A program made the translations under genes and the position numbers. A model generated the notes under the pieces. The model was not told the origin of the DNA, made no database searches, and saw only the letters and a program-made list of their open reading frames with translations. Below are positions 7,209 to 15,230 of a stretch of DNA of 38,785 nucleotides, piece by piece; the first letter of the stretch is position 1; each line of letters starts with the position of its first letter. This DNA comes from Paraburkholderia dilworthii. GTDB lineage: Bacteria; Pseudomonadota; Gammaproteobacteria; Burkholderiales; Burkholderiaceae. Where the stretch lies: the NCBI RefSeq assembly GCF_000472525.1, contig NZ_AWZT01000055.1, positions 1-38,785 on the forward strand. Direction: 5' to 3'.

Positions 7209-7916
7209 ATGCCGGATAACCACCTTTCCAGTCGATTCGACGCTGACATCAAAGGGATATTGTCCAAGGTTTTTGAGATGGGCGGCATCGTTGAATCGCA
7301 AGTCATCAATGCGATGCAGGCGCTGAACCACCTCGACTTGGACCTGGTCGACAGAATCATCATGGACGAGCGTCGACTCAATGCCCTCGAAGCGAAAGTC
7401 GATGAAGAGTGCATCAATATCATCGCGCGGTACCAGCCGGCTGCACGCGACCTGCGTCTGCTGATGGCCATCTCGAAGACCGTCACGAACCTCGAGCGTG
7501 CTGGGGATGAAGCGCGGAAGGTCGCGAAGCGGACCCGACGAATTGCAGAAGACCGCAATGCCCTGGCCATCAATATCACGGAAATCGCGCAATCCGGTGA
7601 GATGGCCATAACTATTCTCCGCCGTGCGCTTGATGCGTTCGCGCGCCTCGATACAGCTTCCGCCGCACAAATCGTCCGCGACGATGACGCCATCGATGAA
7701 CAGTTTCGTGCGGTCATACAGGAGTTGGTGACTTGCATGATGGACGACCCGCGAGTGGTCGCCATTGCGCTGGACTACCTTTTCATCGCGAAGGCCATTG
7801 AACGCATTGGCGACCATGCGACAAACATAGGGGAAATCATTATCTACGTCGTCAAGGGCAAGGACGTGCGCCATGTTTCTCGCGAACAACTCGGACAAGA
7901 AGCCTTCAGCGAATAA
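7209..7916 (+). CDS. phoU: PhoU-type phosphate signalling protein
   Basis: 235 residues, the usual PhoU length, with two repeats of the three-helix PhoU domain. Repeat hallmarks are visible at ARDLRLLMAISKTVTNLERA with GDEARKVAKR (about residues 79-106) and DYLFIAKAIERIGDHATNIG (about 184-205). The acidic ERxGD pattern binds metal clusters. In the family, PhoU links the PstSCAB transporter to the PhoR kinase and restrains the Pho response. Here no pst or phoBR genes lie nearby, so this is an orphan and probably second copy. AGGAG precedes the ATG by 5 bases. Confidence 0.93.
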   Translation: MPDNHLSSRFDADIKGILSKVFEMGGIVESQVINAMQALNHLDLDLVDRIIMDERRLNALEAKVDEECINIIARYQPAARDLRLLMAISKTVTNLERAGDEARKVAKRTRRIAEDRNALAINITEIAQSGEMAITILRRALDAFARLDTASAAQIVRDDDAIDEQFRAVIQELVTCMMDDPRVVAIALDYLFIAKAIERIGDHATNIGEIIIYVVKGKDVRHVSREQLGQEAFSE

Positions 7917-7954
7917 CCATTCCGTTGTCGTCAGCGTGATACTGCCGGCAGCCC

Positions 7955-7972
7955 TCGGGCGGGATGGCCCGA
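7955..7972. terminator. Weak hairpin between convergent phoU and IclR genes
   Basis: TCGGGC (7955-7960) and GCCCGA (7967-7972) pair across a 6-base loop in the 91-base gap between two convergent genes. There is no T-run on either strand. The position fits a shared, possibly inefficient terminator. Confidence 0.3.
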
Positions 7973-8007
7973 TGTAAGGAATGAACCCGCTCTGCGCCGC
8001 GGTTCCT

Positions 8008-8736
8008 TCAATCAAAGACGAACATGCGCTCGCAGAACGCAAGGCTTGCGCCAAGTTTTCTCGACAGTTCCGAGGCCGCTTTAAGTTGCGGACCAACCAG
8101 TTCGCCGGTCTCTTGGGCAGCGTTCAGTCTTGACGCTGGGCCAGAGAGAGTTAGCGCCGCCATGAACTTATCAGCTGCTCCGAATACCGGTGTTGCAAAT
8201 GCCGCAGTATGGACGTCGCGGGCGCCCGAAGTGAAGATTGGCAAACTGGGCGGCCTTTCATATATTGGCTGGCCCAATCCCCAATACCTGAGTACCTGGC
8301 TAATAGCCGTATCGTCTAGCGGCAATGATGTGCCAGCGAGTCTCGTTTCCCTCAATCCTTCGGAAGGTTCGGCTCGGAAGAGGCAAAGACGCTGAGTGTT
8401 ATCGATGACGTAATACGATGCACTTTCCTTTGTCGAAGCCGCAAGAGAATGGAGCACCGGCTCAACGATGGCCGAGAGGTGGAACGACTGCTCGTACAGC
8501 TTCCCGAGATACAGAACCCGGTGGCCCAAAGAGTACGACCCAGCGTCTGACCGAACGACATACCCCATTCGTTCCAGAGAGTTCATGAGCCGATACACAG
8601 TTGTCTTGTGCATTCCGGACGCTTGCGCGAGGGCAGCCAAAGTTAAAGACTCCACACCGGGCCGGAAACAATCCAGCAGAGATAGTGCCTTCTCTACCGC
8701 AGCTACGCCGTCATTTCCCATCTCTTCCTCACCCAT
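8008..8736 (-). CDS. IclR-family transcriptional regulator
   Basis: 242 residues. An N-terminal winged HTH covers about residues 10-70 (GVAAVEKALSLLDCF, then LAALAQASGMHKTTVYRLMN), followed by the IclR effector-binding domain. The second ATG (8721, Met6) has GAGGAAGAG just upstream and may be the true start. It is transcribed away from the RraA gene across a 182-base region holding several palindromes. By position and family it is the local regulator of the ten-gene catabolic operon, responding to a pathway acid. Its 3' end converges with phoU. Confidence 0.92.
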   Translation of the reverse strand: MGEEEMGNDGVAAVEKALSLLDCFRPGVESLTLAALAQASGMHKTTVYRLMNSLERMGYVVRSDAGSYSLGHRVLYLGKLYEQSFHLSAIVEPVLHSLAASTKESASYYVIDNTQRLCLFRAEPSEGLRETRLAGTSLPLDDTAISQVLRYWGLGQPIYERPPSLPIFTSGARDVHTAAFATPVFGAADKFMAALTLSGPASRLNAAQETGELVGPQLKAASELSRKLGASLAFCERMFVFD

Positions 8737-8753
8737 TCCAGTCTATCGGCGCA

Positions 8754-8897
8754 TTTTACACAGTAAAACGCATCAGCCGATGTTGTACACGATACAACGT
8801 AGTTTCGTATAGTAAAAGGGTTAACGCCGATGGCCGTCGTACGCGAGGGTGCTTATTATCGTTTCATACCGTACACCATGGTTGTACACAGTACAAC
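8754..8897. promoter_or_regulatory. Multi-palindrome operator region between the IclR gene and the catabolic operon
   Basis: Related palindromes around a GTAC/TAC core: TTTTACACAGTAAAA (8754-8768, perfect 6+3+6), GTTGTACACGATACAAC (8782-8798, one mismatch), TTTCGTATAGTAAAA (8803-8817, right arm only), GTTTCATACCGTACACC (8861-8877, partial) and GTTGTACACAGTACAAC (8881-8897, perfect 7+3+7). The 2nd/3rd and 4th/5th centres are each 20 bases apart. IclR proteins bind such 15-17-bp palindromes in pairs. The last site ends 21 bases before the RraA ATG, where binding would repress. Confidence 0.65.
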
Positions 8898-8918
8898 GCA
8901 ACCTGAGAGGTTAAGGCA

Positions 8919-9611
8919 ATGAGCACTACGTCGAATTCGTCTATCAATCGCAATATCGCGCGCGTCAGCCCGGAACTTGTTAAAGCTGCTGCCAGGTTTC
9001 AGGCCGCAATTCTTGCGGATGTCGCCGGGCGTCGTGGAACATTCAACGGCCGAGTGCGGCCGCTCGCTCCGACGATGCAGGTTGCGGGACCTGCTGTGAC
9101 CGTGGAAGTCCGGCCGGGTGACAACTTGGCAATTCATGCGGCGCTTGCGGTAGCGCAACCGGGAGACGTGATTGTCGTTGATGGCAAAGGCGACGTTACC
9201 TGCGCGTTGATTGGCGAAATCATGGCTACTCAAGCGCACGCTACCGGTATTGCCGGATTCGTTATCGACGCGGCCGTGCGGGATTCACATGAACTCACTC
9301 ACGGTGACTTTCCTGTTTTCTCGGCTGGACTCAATCCGTGCGGCCCGACCAAAGGCGTCGCCGGACGCGTCAATTTCCCGATTTCCGCCGCTGGCGCCAA
9401 CGTGAATCCGGGCGACCTTATCGTTGGTGACGCCGATGGGGTGGTTGTCATTCCCAAGGACGATGTCGCTCGTATCGTCGAACTCGCGCAAAAGAAGCTG
9501 GACGCCGAAACCGCTCGCATTGCCGCCATTCGCAACGGTGACACGCGCGCGGGATGGCTCGAGAAGGAACTCCGGGCAGCCGGAATGTTGGCAGAAGGCG
9601 AGGTGCTGTAA
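8919..9611 (+). CDS. RraA-family aldolase/decarboxylase (HMG/CHA aldolase type)
   Basis: 230 residues. The RraA/menG-like fold is recognised by GEIMATQAHATGIAGFVIDA, AAVRDSHEL (the catalytic RD pair) and GDLIVGDADGVVVIP near the C-terminus. Family enzymes are Mg2+-dependent class II aldolases that split 4-hydroxy-4-methyl- or 4-carboxy-4-hydroxy-2-oxo acids to pyruvate plus pyruvate or oxaloacetate, and also decarboxylate oxaloacetate. First gene of the operon, GAGAGG about 8 bases upstream of the ATG. Its stop overlaps the next ATG (TAATG), so the two are translationally coupled. The true RraA (RNase E inhibitor) is shorter, and the setting favours catabolism. Confidence 0.85.
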   Translation: MSTTSNSSINRNIARVSPELVKAAARFQAAILADVAGRRGTFNGRVRPLAPTMQVAGPAVTVEVRPGDNLAIHAALAVAQPGDVIVVDGKGDVTCALIGEIMATQAHATGIAGFVIDAAVRDSHELTHGDFPVFSAGLNPCGPTKGVAGRVNFPISAAGANVNPGDLIVGDADGVVVIPKDDVARIVELAQKKLDAETARIAAIRNGDTRAGWLEKELRAAGMLAEGEVL

Positions 9612-10555
9612 TGACCATCGCTTCTAAAAAGCCTGTCTTGCTGGTGACAGCAGCAGACCTCGCCCCACAAGCGTTGCAGATGCTCACTGAGTTTGAAGTC
9701 GTGTTCGCAGGAAAGACGCCTACTGAAGAGGATGTTGTCGCGCTTTGCGCCCAGCATAAGCCGGTTGCAATCATCGTTCGATACGGCAAGGTGAATGCTC
9801 GAATCATGGATGCGGCGGAGCACCTTGAAGTCATCTCGAAGCACGGCAGCGGCATCGACGTTATCGACCAGGACGCAGCATCGTCGCGTGGAATCGCGGT
9901 TCGCGCAGCATCGGGAGCAAATGCTGCAGCAGTCGCCGAGCACGCGTGGGCCCTGGTCCTGGCATGCGCGAAAGCGGTACCTCATCTCGACGCCCGGATG
10001 CGCGCCGGTCATTGGGACAAGTCGACGCACAAGTCTTTTGAACTCGAAGGGCGCAGGCTCGGACTCGTGGGCTTGGGCGCCATCGGACGCCGTGTCGCCA
10101 AAGTGGGTCTGGCATTTGGAATGGAAGTTCAGGCATTCGACCCGTTTGCGAAAGAAGCGCCCGAAAGAGTCAAGCTCGTTTCCCTTGAAGAACTCTATCC
10201 CACTTCCGACATCGTTTCTCTGCATTGCCCGCTCACGGCTGACAACCGGGCGATGCTTAACCGCGAAACGCTCCGCCAGTTCAAGCGCGGTGCCATTCTC
10301 GTCAATACTGCGCGCGGCGGACTCATCGACGAAGAAGCATTAGTTGAAGCGCTGACCAGCGGTCAATTGCGCGCAGCCGGACTCGATAGCTTCGCTATCG
10401 AGCCGATGACAACGCATCCGTTCCAGACAGTATCGAACGTCATTCTCTCGCCGCATATCGGCGGCGTCAGCGACGCGGCTTACGTGAACATGGGCAAGGG
10501 CGCAGCGGCGAATGTGCTGGCTGTGCTCGCACAGAACGCCCGCAACGTCGCCTGA
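9611..10555 (+). CDS. D-isomer-specific 2-hydroxyacid dehydrogenase
   Basis: 314 residues from the ATG that overlaps the stop of the previous gene. NAD-binding GLGAIGRR lies near residues 157-164. The catalytic Arg is in VNTARGGLIDEEAL, the Glu in FAIEP and the His in SPHIGG, so all three catalytic residues are present. Such enzymes interconvert a 2-oxo acid and a D-2-hydroxy acid with NAD(P)H. In this operon it probably oxidises or reduces a pathway intermediate before or after RraA cleavage. The sequence is SerA-like, but length and context argue against serine biosynthesis. Confidence 0.88.
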   Translation: MTIASKKPVLLVTAADLAPQALQMLTEFEVVFAGKTPTEEDVVALCAQHKPVAIIVRYGKVNARIMDAAEHLEVISKHGSGIDVIDQDAASSRGIAVRAASGANAAAVAEHAWALVLACAKAVPHLDARMRAGHWDKSTHKSFELEGRRLGLVGLGAIGRRVAKVGLAFGMEVQAFDPFAKEAPERVKLVSLEELYPTSDIVSLHCPLTADNRAMLNRETLRQFKRGAILVNTARGGLIDEEALVEALTSGQLRAAGLDSFAIEPMTTHPFQTVSNVILSPHIGGVSDAAYVNMGKGAAANVLAVLAQNARNVA

Positions 10556-10575
10556 GCTCTTAAGTAAGGTTAAGC

Positions 10576-11514
10576 ATGTTCTATCTCACATCGCCCCAAG
10601 TACGAACGGCTGAGGTCTTCACGCGCATGCCCGAGAAATTCCGTCAACCGGACGTACAGACGGATTGGGCTCGAGCGAATCGAGGCGGCTTGACCACGGA
10701 CTCTTTTCTCGAAGGACCCGTTTGGGACCCAGCCGGTTTCCTGTTCGTGACCGATATACCGCACGGTCGCATCTTCCGGATTTCGTCGGCGGGCGAGTGG
10801 GACCTCATCGCGAAATACGACGGTGAACCGAATGGAATGAAGCGTTTCGACGACTCGCATTTGCTCATTACGGACTATCGCAACGGCCTGATGCTGCTGA
10901 ACATCGAGACCGGTGACATCCGTCCTTACCTTGAGCGACGTAATAGCGAGCGCTTCCGCGGAGTCAACGACCTCACGTTCGACTCCGCAGGAAACCTTTA
11001 TTTCACTGACCAAGGCCAAACCGGACTGCATGACCCCACTGGGAGAGTCTATCGGCTCTCGCCCGTCGGAAAGCTGGACCTCCTTCTCAGCAACTGTCCC
11101 AGTCCAAACGGATTGGTGCTGTCACCCGACGAAAAGGTCTTATTTGTCGGGATGACGCGTGGCAACTGTGTCTGGCGCGTGCCTCTGCAGGCCGATGGTT
11201 CTGTCAGCAAGGTCGGTCAATTCTTTACCTCCTACGGTCCGAGCGGACCTGACGGCCTGACGGTCGACGTTGAGGGCCGAATTCTGGTCGCCAACCCCGG
11301 TCTTGGCCGCGTGTGGGTTCTGAACCACCGTGCAGAGCCGGTCGTGATTCTGACAAGCCCCGAAGGTGCGTCTCTCACGAATCTCTGCTTCGGTGGCCCG
11401 GATATGAAGACACTGTTCATGACCGAATCAGTGTCTGGAACAGTTCTACGAGCAAACATGACGGTCGCCGGAGCACTCCCGAACCGTGCGATGCAAGCGG
11501 CTTTATCCAGATAG
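10576..11514 (+). CDS. SMP-30/gluconolactonase/LRE family lactone hydrolase
   Basis: 312 residues forming a six-bladed propeller. Visible metal ligands of the family: Glu in FLEGPVWDP, Asn in RGVNDLTFD, Asn in SPNGLVLSPDE and Asp in GPDGLTVDVEG. No signal peptide, so cytosolic. It should hydrolyse a sugar-acid or other five- or six-membered lactone using a divalent metal. It lies 20 bases after the dehydrogenase gene on the same strand, so it belongs to the operon. A lactonase beside a hydroxyacid dehydrogenase and an aldolase fits a sugar-acid or lactone route. Confidence 0.87.
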   Translation: MFYLTSPQVRTAEVFTRMPEKFRQPDVQTDWARANRGGLTTDSFLEGPVWDPAGFLFVTDIPHGRIFRISSAGEWDLIAKYDGEPNGMKRFDDSHLLITDYRNGLMLLNIETGDIRPYLERRNSERFRGVNDLTFDSAGNLYFTDQGQTGLHDPTGRVYRLSPVGKLDLLLSNCPSPNGLVLSPDEKVLFVGMTRGNCVWRVPLQADGSVSKVGQFFTSYGPSGPDGLTVDVEGRILVANPGLGRVWVLNHRAEPVVILTSPEGASLTNLCFGGPDMKTLFMTESVSGTVLRANMTVAGALPNRAMQAALSR

Positions 11515-11591
11515 CTCGCGCGTAGCTGGGAATCACCCCGCAATGAGACAGAAATACGTCGCGCCGTGAGCAGTGCGATGGAGGAGCAGAC

Positions 11592-12971
11592 ATGAATATC
11601 TCGCAATCAGTCAGCAGCGCCCAGATGCAGACGAAGACTGCAGCGCCGCCGGTTTCCCACATAACAAGCGAAGAATACGCGGCGAGCGAACGTACGCTGG
11701 CAAAAGTGTTCCGACGCATCCTGCCGTTCATCTTCGCGTGCTATGTCATTAGCTACCTGGACCGGACAAACGTTGGATTTGCGGCCCTGACGATGAACAA
11801 GGAACTCGGGCTGACTGCGGAGCAGTTTGGATTCGGAGCGGGTCTGTTTTTCATTGGCTATTTCCTGTTCGAGATTCCCAGCAATCTCATCATGCAGAAG
11901 GTAGGTGCGCGTATATGGATTGCGCGCATCATGATTACGTGGGGCCTGCTTTCCATGGCAACCGCGTTCGTTGTAGGGCCCAAAAGCTTTGCCGCCGCAC
12001 GCTTCCTCTTGGGGCTTGCAGAGGCCGGCTTTACCCCTGGCATTTATCTGTACTTTACTCATTGGTTTCCGGGTAAGTGGCGCTCTAAAGTCACTGCTGC
12101 CTTTCTCGTCGGAATACCTGTCGCCAACATCATCGGCTCACCAATCTCCGGCGCGTTGCTTCAGCTTGGCGGATTTCATGGGCTGCGCAGCTGGCAATGG
12201 CTCCTGCTTATTGAGGGGCTGCCGGCGGTGTTCCTCGGTATCGCATGCCTGTTCGTTCTGGCTGACCGGCCAGAAAAGGCGAAGTGGTTGACCGACAGCG
12301 AGAAGGCGGCGCTTGCACGACGCCTCCAGGCGGAACAGCGGGACATTGGAAACAAGCATGGCAATAAATTGCGCGACGCCATGACCAATTGGCGGGTGTT
12401 CGTTCTCGCGTTCATTAACTTCTGCGGCATCGTTGGCTCGATTGGCGTTGGACTGTGGATGCCGCAAATCATCAAGCAGCTCGGTGTTGAGCACTCTGTC
12501 GTCGGCTGGCTGACTGCTGTCCCCTACGTGTTCGGCGCAATTGTCATGTTGCTGTGGGCAAAAATTGCTGGCCGCTCAGCGAATCGCATCCCTTACGTTG
12601 CTGGCGCACTCGTCGTTGCGGCAGTGGCGCTAGCCCTTAGCACGTATGTCGACGGCGCTGTTATGAAACTGATTTGTCTTTGCTTCACCGTCAGCGGAAT
12701 CCTAGCTTTTCAAGCTACGTACTGGGCAATCCCTTCAGGATTCCTCACTGGGCGGGCGGCTGCGGGTGGGCTCGCATTGATTGTTTCCGTAGGCAACCTC
12801 GGAGGCTTTGTTGGCCCTTCGATGATTGGTGCACTCAAGCAGACGTCGGGGGGCTTCACCGTTCCCCTCTTCGCAATCGCGGCAGTAATGCTCGTAGGCG
12901 CTCTGACTATCGCCTGGCTGGGTGACCCGGGTGCGGACGCGGGGGAAGCCCCCGCAGCAAGCAAGTCGTAG
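11592..12971 (+). CDS. MFS transporter, anion:cation symporter (ACS) family
   Basis: 459 residues, 12 predicted membrane segments. ACS hallmarks: SYLDRTNVGFAALTMNKELG after helix 1, GYFLFEIPSNLIMQKVGAR, then WIARIMITWG. The family imports organic anions (phthalate, tartrate, glucarate, hexuronates) with H+ or Na+. GGAG lies upstream of the ATG. A similar transporter is encoded at 17760 in the same operon, with matching motifs, suggesting two related substrates or a duplication. Confidence 0.9.
   Translation: MNISQSVSSAQMQTKTAAPPVSHITSEEYAASERTLAKVFRRILPFIFACYVISYLDRTNVGFAALTMNKELGLTAEQFGFGAGLFFIGYFLFEIPSNLIMQKVGARIWIARIMITWGLLSMATAFVVGPKSFAAARFLLGLAEAGFTPGIYLYFTHWFPGKWRSKVTAAFLVGIPVANIIGSPISGALLQLGGFHGLRSWQWLLLIEGLPAVFLGIACLFVLADRPEKAKWLTDSEKAALARRLQAEQRDIGNKHGNKLRDAMTNWRVFVLAFINFCGIVGSIGVGLWMPQIIKQLGVEHSVVGWLTAVPYVFGAIVMLLWAKIAGRSANRIPYVAGALVVAAVALALSTYVDGAVMKLICLCFTVSGILAFQATYWAIPSGFLTGRAAAGGLALIVSVGNLGGFVGPSMIGALKQTSGGFTVPLFAIAAVMLVGALTIAWLGDPGADAGEAPAASKS
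12939..12955 (+). other. Strong short hairpin at the end of the MFS coding region
   Basis: GCGGGGG (12939-12945) and CCCCCGC (12949-12955) pair around a 3-base loop, 14 bases before the MFS stop codon and 65 bases before the porin ATG. It could partly stop transcription or protect an mRNA 3' end, which would let porin levels differ from the upstream genes. No T-run follows. Confidence 0.35.
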
Positions 12972-13019
12972 GCGTCGCCCGACTAGAACTAAATTTATAA
13001 CCAACTGTCTGGAGACAGC

Positions 13020-14171
13020 ATGTCCTTGAAGAAGGCCCCTCAAATAACAAAGCGCAGCTCCACCCTCATGCTTGGAACGGTGACAGCCGCAAGCATGGCG
13101 TTCGTCTCGCATACAGCGCATGCCCAAAGCAGCGTCACGCTGTACGGCATCGCTGATGTCGGCATCGAATACCTCAACAACACGAGCGCCGGCGGCTCGC
13201 AAGTCCGGCAGGTTTCCGGAAACCTCTCCGGTTCGCGCTGGGGCCTGAAGGGTGTCGAGGACATGGGCGGCGGACTGACGGCTGTGTTCAATCTGGAGGC
13301 CGGTTTCAATATCAACGACGGTACGAGCTCCCAATCCACCCGCGGTCTTGGGGCCAACGCGACAACGACGTCGCGGCTGTTTGGCCGTCAAGCGTGGGTT
13401 GGCCTCAGCTATAAGGGTCAGCAGCTCACCTTTGGTCGTCAGAACGCCTTGATTTACGAACAGTCTGTCACGTTCGACCCGATGGGTGTCTCGTCAAGAT
13501 ACTCAGCGTTGTCCGTCGACTATGCACTGGCGGCCCGCATCGACAACTCGTCGAAGTATACAGGTAAGTTTGGGCCGCTCACTGCTCAGGCAATGTACAG
13601 CACCCGCTATGACACGGGTTACGGCGCTGAAGTGCCAGGCGCCCAACTTACGGGCCGATTCTTCAGCGGCGCGCTGACTTATGGAAGTGGCCCGTTCGCG
13701 GCGACGCTCGTGTACGAGCAGCGCAACAGCAACACCGTCGCGACAAACACGGGAACTGAACGCCGTGCGATGGCAGCAGCGAACTACGTTGCTGGGCCAG
13801 TCACGGGATTCGTCGGCTATCGATACCTTCGCGCGTCCAGGTCATTCCTGCCCGCCAATCCAATCACGGTGGCGAATGGTTCCGAGGCTAACGCCGCCAA
13901 TCTTTTCTGGGCAGGTGCCCAATACATGATTATTCCGGCGCTCCAGCTCACAGCGACGGCCTACTATCAGGACGTTCATTCTACTGGCGCCGACCCGTGG
14001 CTGGCGGTCCTTAGCGCTGACTATTTCCTGTCCAAACGCACTGACCTCTACGCGACGGTCGGCTACGCGCGCAATAGGGATAACTCTGCGCTGGGAGTGA
14101 ACGGCTACGGCACGGTGGCGCCTGGGCATAACCAGACCGGCGTTGTGATTGGCATGCGGCAGAAGTTCTAA
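13020..14171 (+). CDS. Gram-negative porin (Burkholderia OpcP/Omp32-like)
   Basis: 383 residues. A signal peptide ends at about SHTAHA-QSSVTLYGIAD, the typical mature start of beta-proteobacterial trimeric porins. Alternating beta-strand sequence fills the rest, with a PLTAQAMYS-type strand mid-way and the C-terminal Phe in GMRQKF needed for outer-membrane insertion. Forms a passive channel, usually anion-selective. GGAG lies about 9 bases before the ATG. Its place inside the catabolic operon suggests it admits the same substrate as the MFS transporters. Confidence 0.93.
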   Translation: MSLKKAPQITKRSSTLMLGTVTAASMAFVSHTAHAQSSVTLYGIADVGIEYLNNTSAGGSQVRQVSGNLSGSRWGLKGVEDMGGGLTAVFNLEAGFNINDGTSSQSTRGLGANATTTSRLFGRQAWVGLSYKGQQLTFGRQNALIYEQSVTFDPMGVSSRYSALSVDYALAARIDNSSKYTGKFGPLTAQAMYSTRYDTGYGAEVPGAQLTGRFFSGALTYGSGPFAATLVYEQRNSNTVATNTGTERRAMAAANYVAGPVTGFVGYRYLRASRSFLPANPITVANGSEANAANLFWAGAQYMIIPALQLTATAYYQDVHSTGADPWLAVLSADYFLSKRTDLYATVGYARNRDNSALGVNGYGTVAPGHNQTGVVIGMRQKF

Positions 14172-14183
14172 ACGGACAGAGCC

Positions 14184-15230
14184 GTGCAAATCGTCCATGC
14201 GCCTCACATACCTGTACGAGATGACTGGCTCGCTCGGCGCGAAGAGCCAGTCCTCGAACCCGACCTCCAGATTGTTGACGCACATCATCACCTTTGGGAC
14301 CGTCAGACGGGGCGGTATCTCGCGGATGAGTACGCGAAGGATGCTGGAAGCGGGCATCGCATCGTCTCGACTGTCTACGTTCAATGTCGCTCGATGCTGC
14401 GACAGGACGGGGCTGCTTCAATGAAGCCGGTAGGAGAGGTGGAATTCGCTAACGGCATTGCCGCGATGTTCGCGAGCGGGGCGTATGGACCAACGAAATG
14501 CTGCCAGGCGATAGTCGGAGGGGCGGACCTCACGTTGGGCAGCGAACTCGAGCCCGTTATAGAAGCCATGTTGCAGGTCTCCGGCGGGCGGCTGCGAGGA
14601 ATACGCAATCCGCTCGCTTGGCACGACAACCCGACAGTCCGTTCCAGTCCCGTTGTTCCGCCTCGCGACCTCATGTCGAGTCCTTCCTTCCGTCAGGGCG
14701 TCAAGACGCTTGGGCGATTTGGACTGACGCTCGACGTCTGGGTCTATCACACGCAACTCGAACAGCTGTACGTCCTGGCACGCAGCATTCCGGAGGTGAC
14801 CGTCGTCGTCGACCATTTCGGCGGCCCGGTTGGTGTCGGACCACATGCAGATGAACGTGAGCGGATGTTCGTCGAATGGAAGCGGGGACTCGAGCGCCTG
14901 GCAAGCCTGCCGAACACACGAATCAAGCTCGGTGGGGCCGGGATGAACGTATTCGGCTTTGATTTCGCATCGCGCGACCTGCCGCCTTCGTCCGAAGACC
15001 TATCCGCTGCGTGGCGTCCCTATTTCGACACCTGCATTGAGTTCTTCGGAGCAACGCGTTGCATGTTCGAGAGCAACTTCCCAGTGGACAAAGGGATGTT
15101 CAGCTATGGCGTTCTTTGGAACGCCTTCAAGAGACTGGCGACTTCGATGTCTGCGGACGAAAAGGCTGCTCTGTTCAGCCTTACCGCGGCATTGACGTAC
15201 CGGCTGCAGATTGATGGAGACAAGTTATGA
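14184..15230 (+). CDS. Amidohydrolase family protein (COG3618, TIM-barrel lactone/pyrone hydrolase)
   Basis: 348 residues, GTG start 12 bases after the porin stop. The metal-site motif DAHHHLWD is near residues 34-41, a conserved GIRNPLAW and VDHFGGP follow, and FESNFPVDKG lies near the C-terminus. COG3618 enzymes hydrolyse lactones and pyrones: 2-pyrone-4,6-dicarboxylate (LigI), fuconolactone and rhamnonolactone. No signal peptide, so cytosolic. Its TGA overlaps the next ATG (ATGA), showing tight coupling. The exact substrate cannot be read from sequence. Confidence 0.85.
   Translation: MQIVHAPHIPVRDDWLARREEPVLEPDLQIVDAHHHLWDRQTGRYLADEYAKDAGSGHRIVSTVYVQCRSMLRQDGAASMKPVGEVEFANGIAAMFASGAYGPTKCCQAIVGGADLTLGSELEPVIEAMLQVSGGRLRGIRNPLAWHDNPTVRSSPVVPPRDLMSSPSFRQGVKTLGRFGLTLDVWVYHTQLEQLYVLARSIPEVTVVVDHFGGPVGVGPHADERERMFVEWKRGLERLASLPNTRIKLGGAGMNVFGFDFASRDLPPSSEDLSAAWRPYFDTCIEFFGATRCMFESNFPVDKGMFSYGVLWNAFKRLATSMSADEKAALFSLTAALTYRLQIDGDKL

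Noticed and set aside
7017..8096. 359-codon minus-strand frame
   Set aside because: Antisense to phoU, whose residues match the family throughout.
12735..13391. 218-codon minus-strand frame
   Set aside because: Covers the end of the MFS gene and the start of the porin on the other strand; shadow of two well-supported genes.
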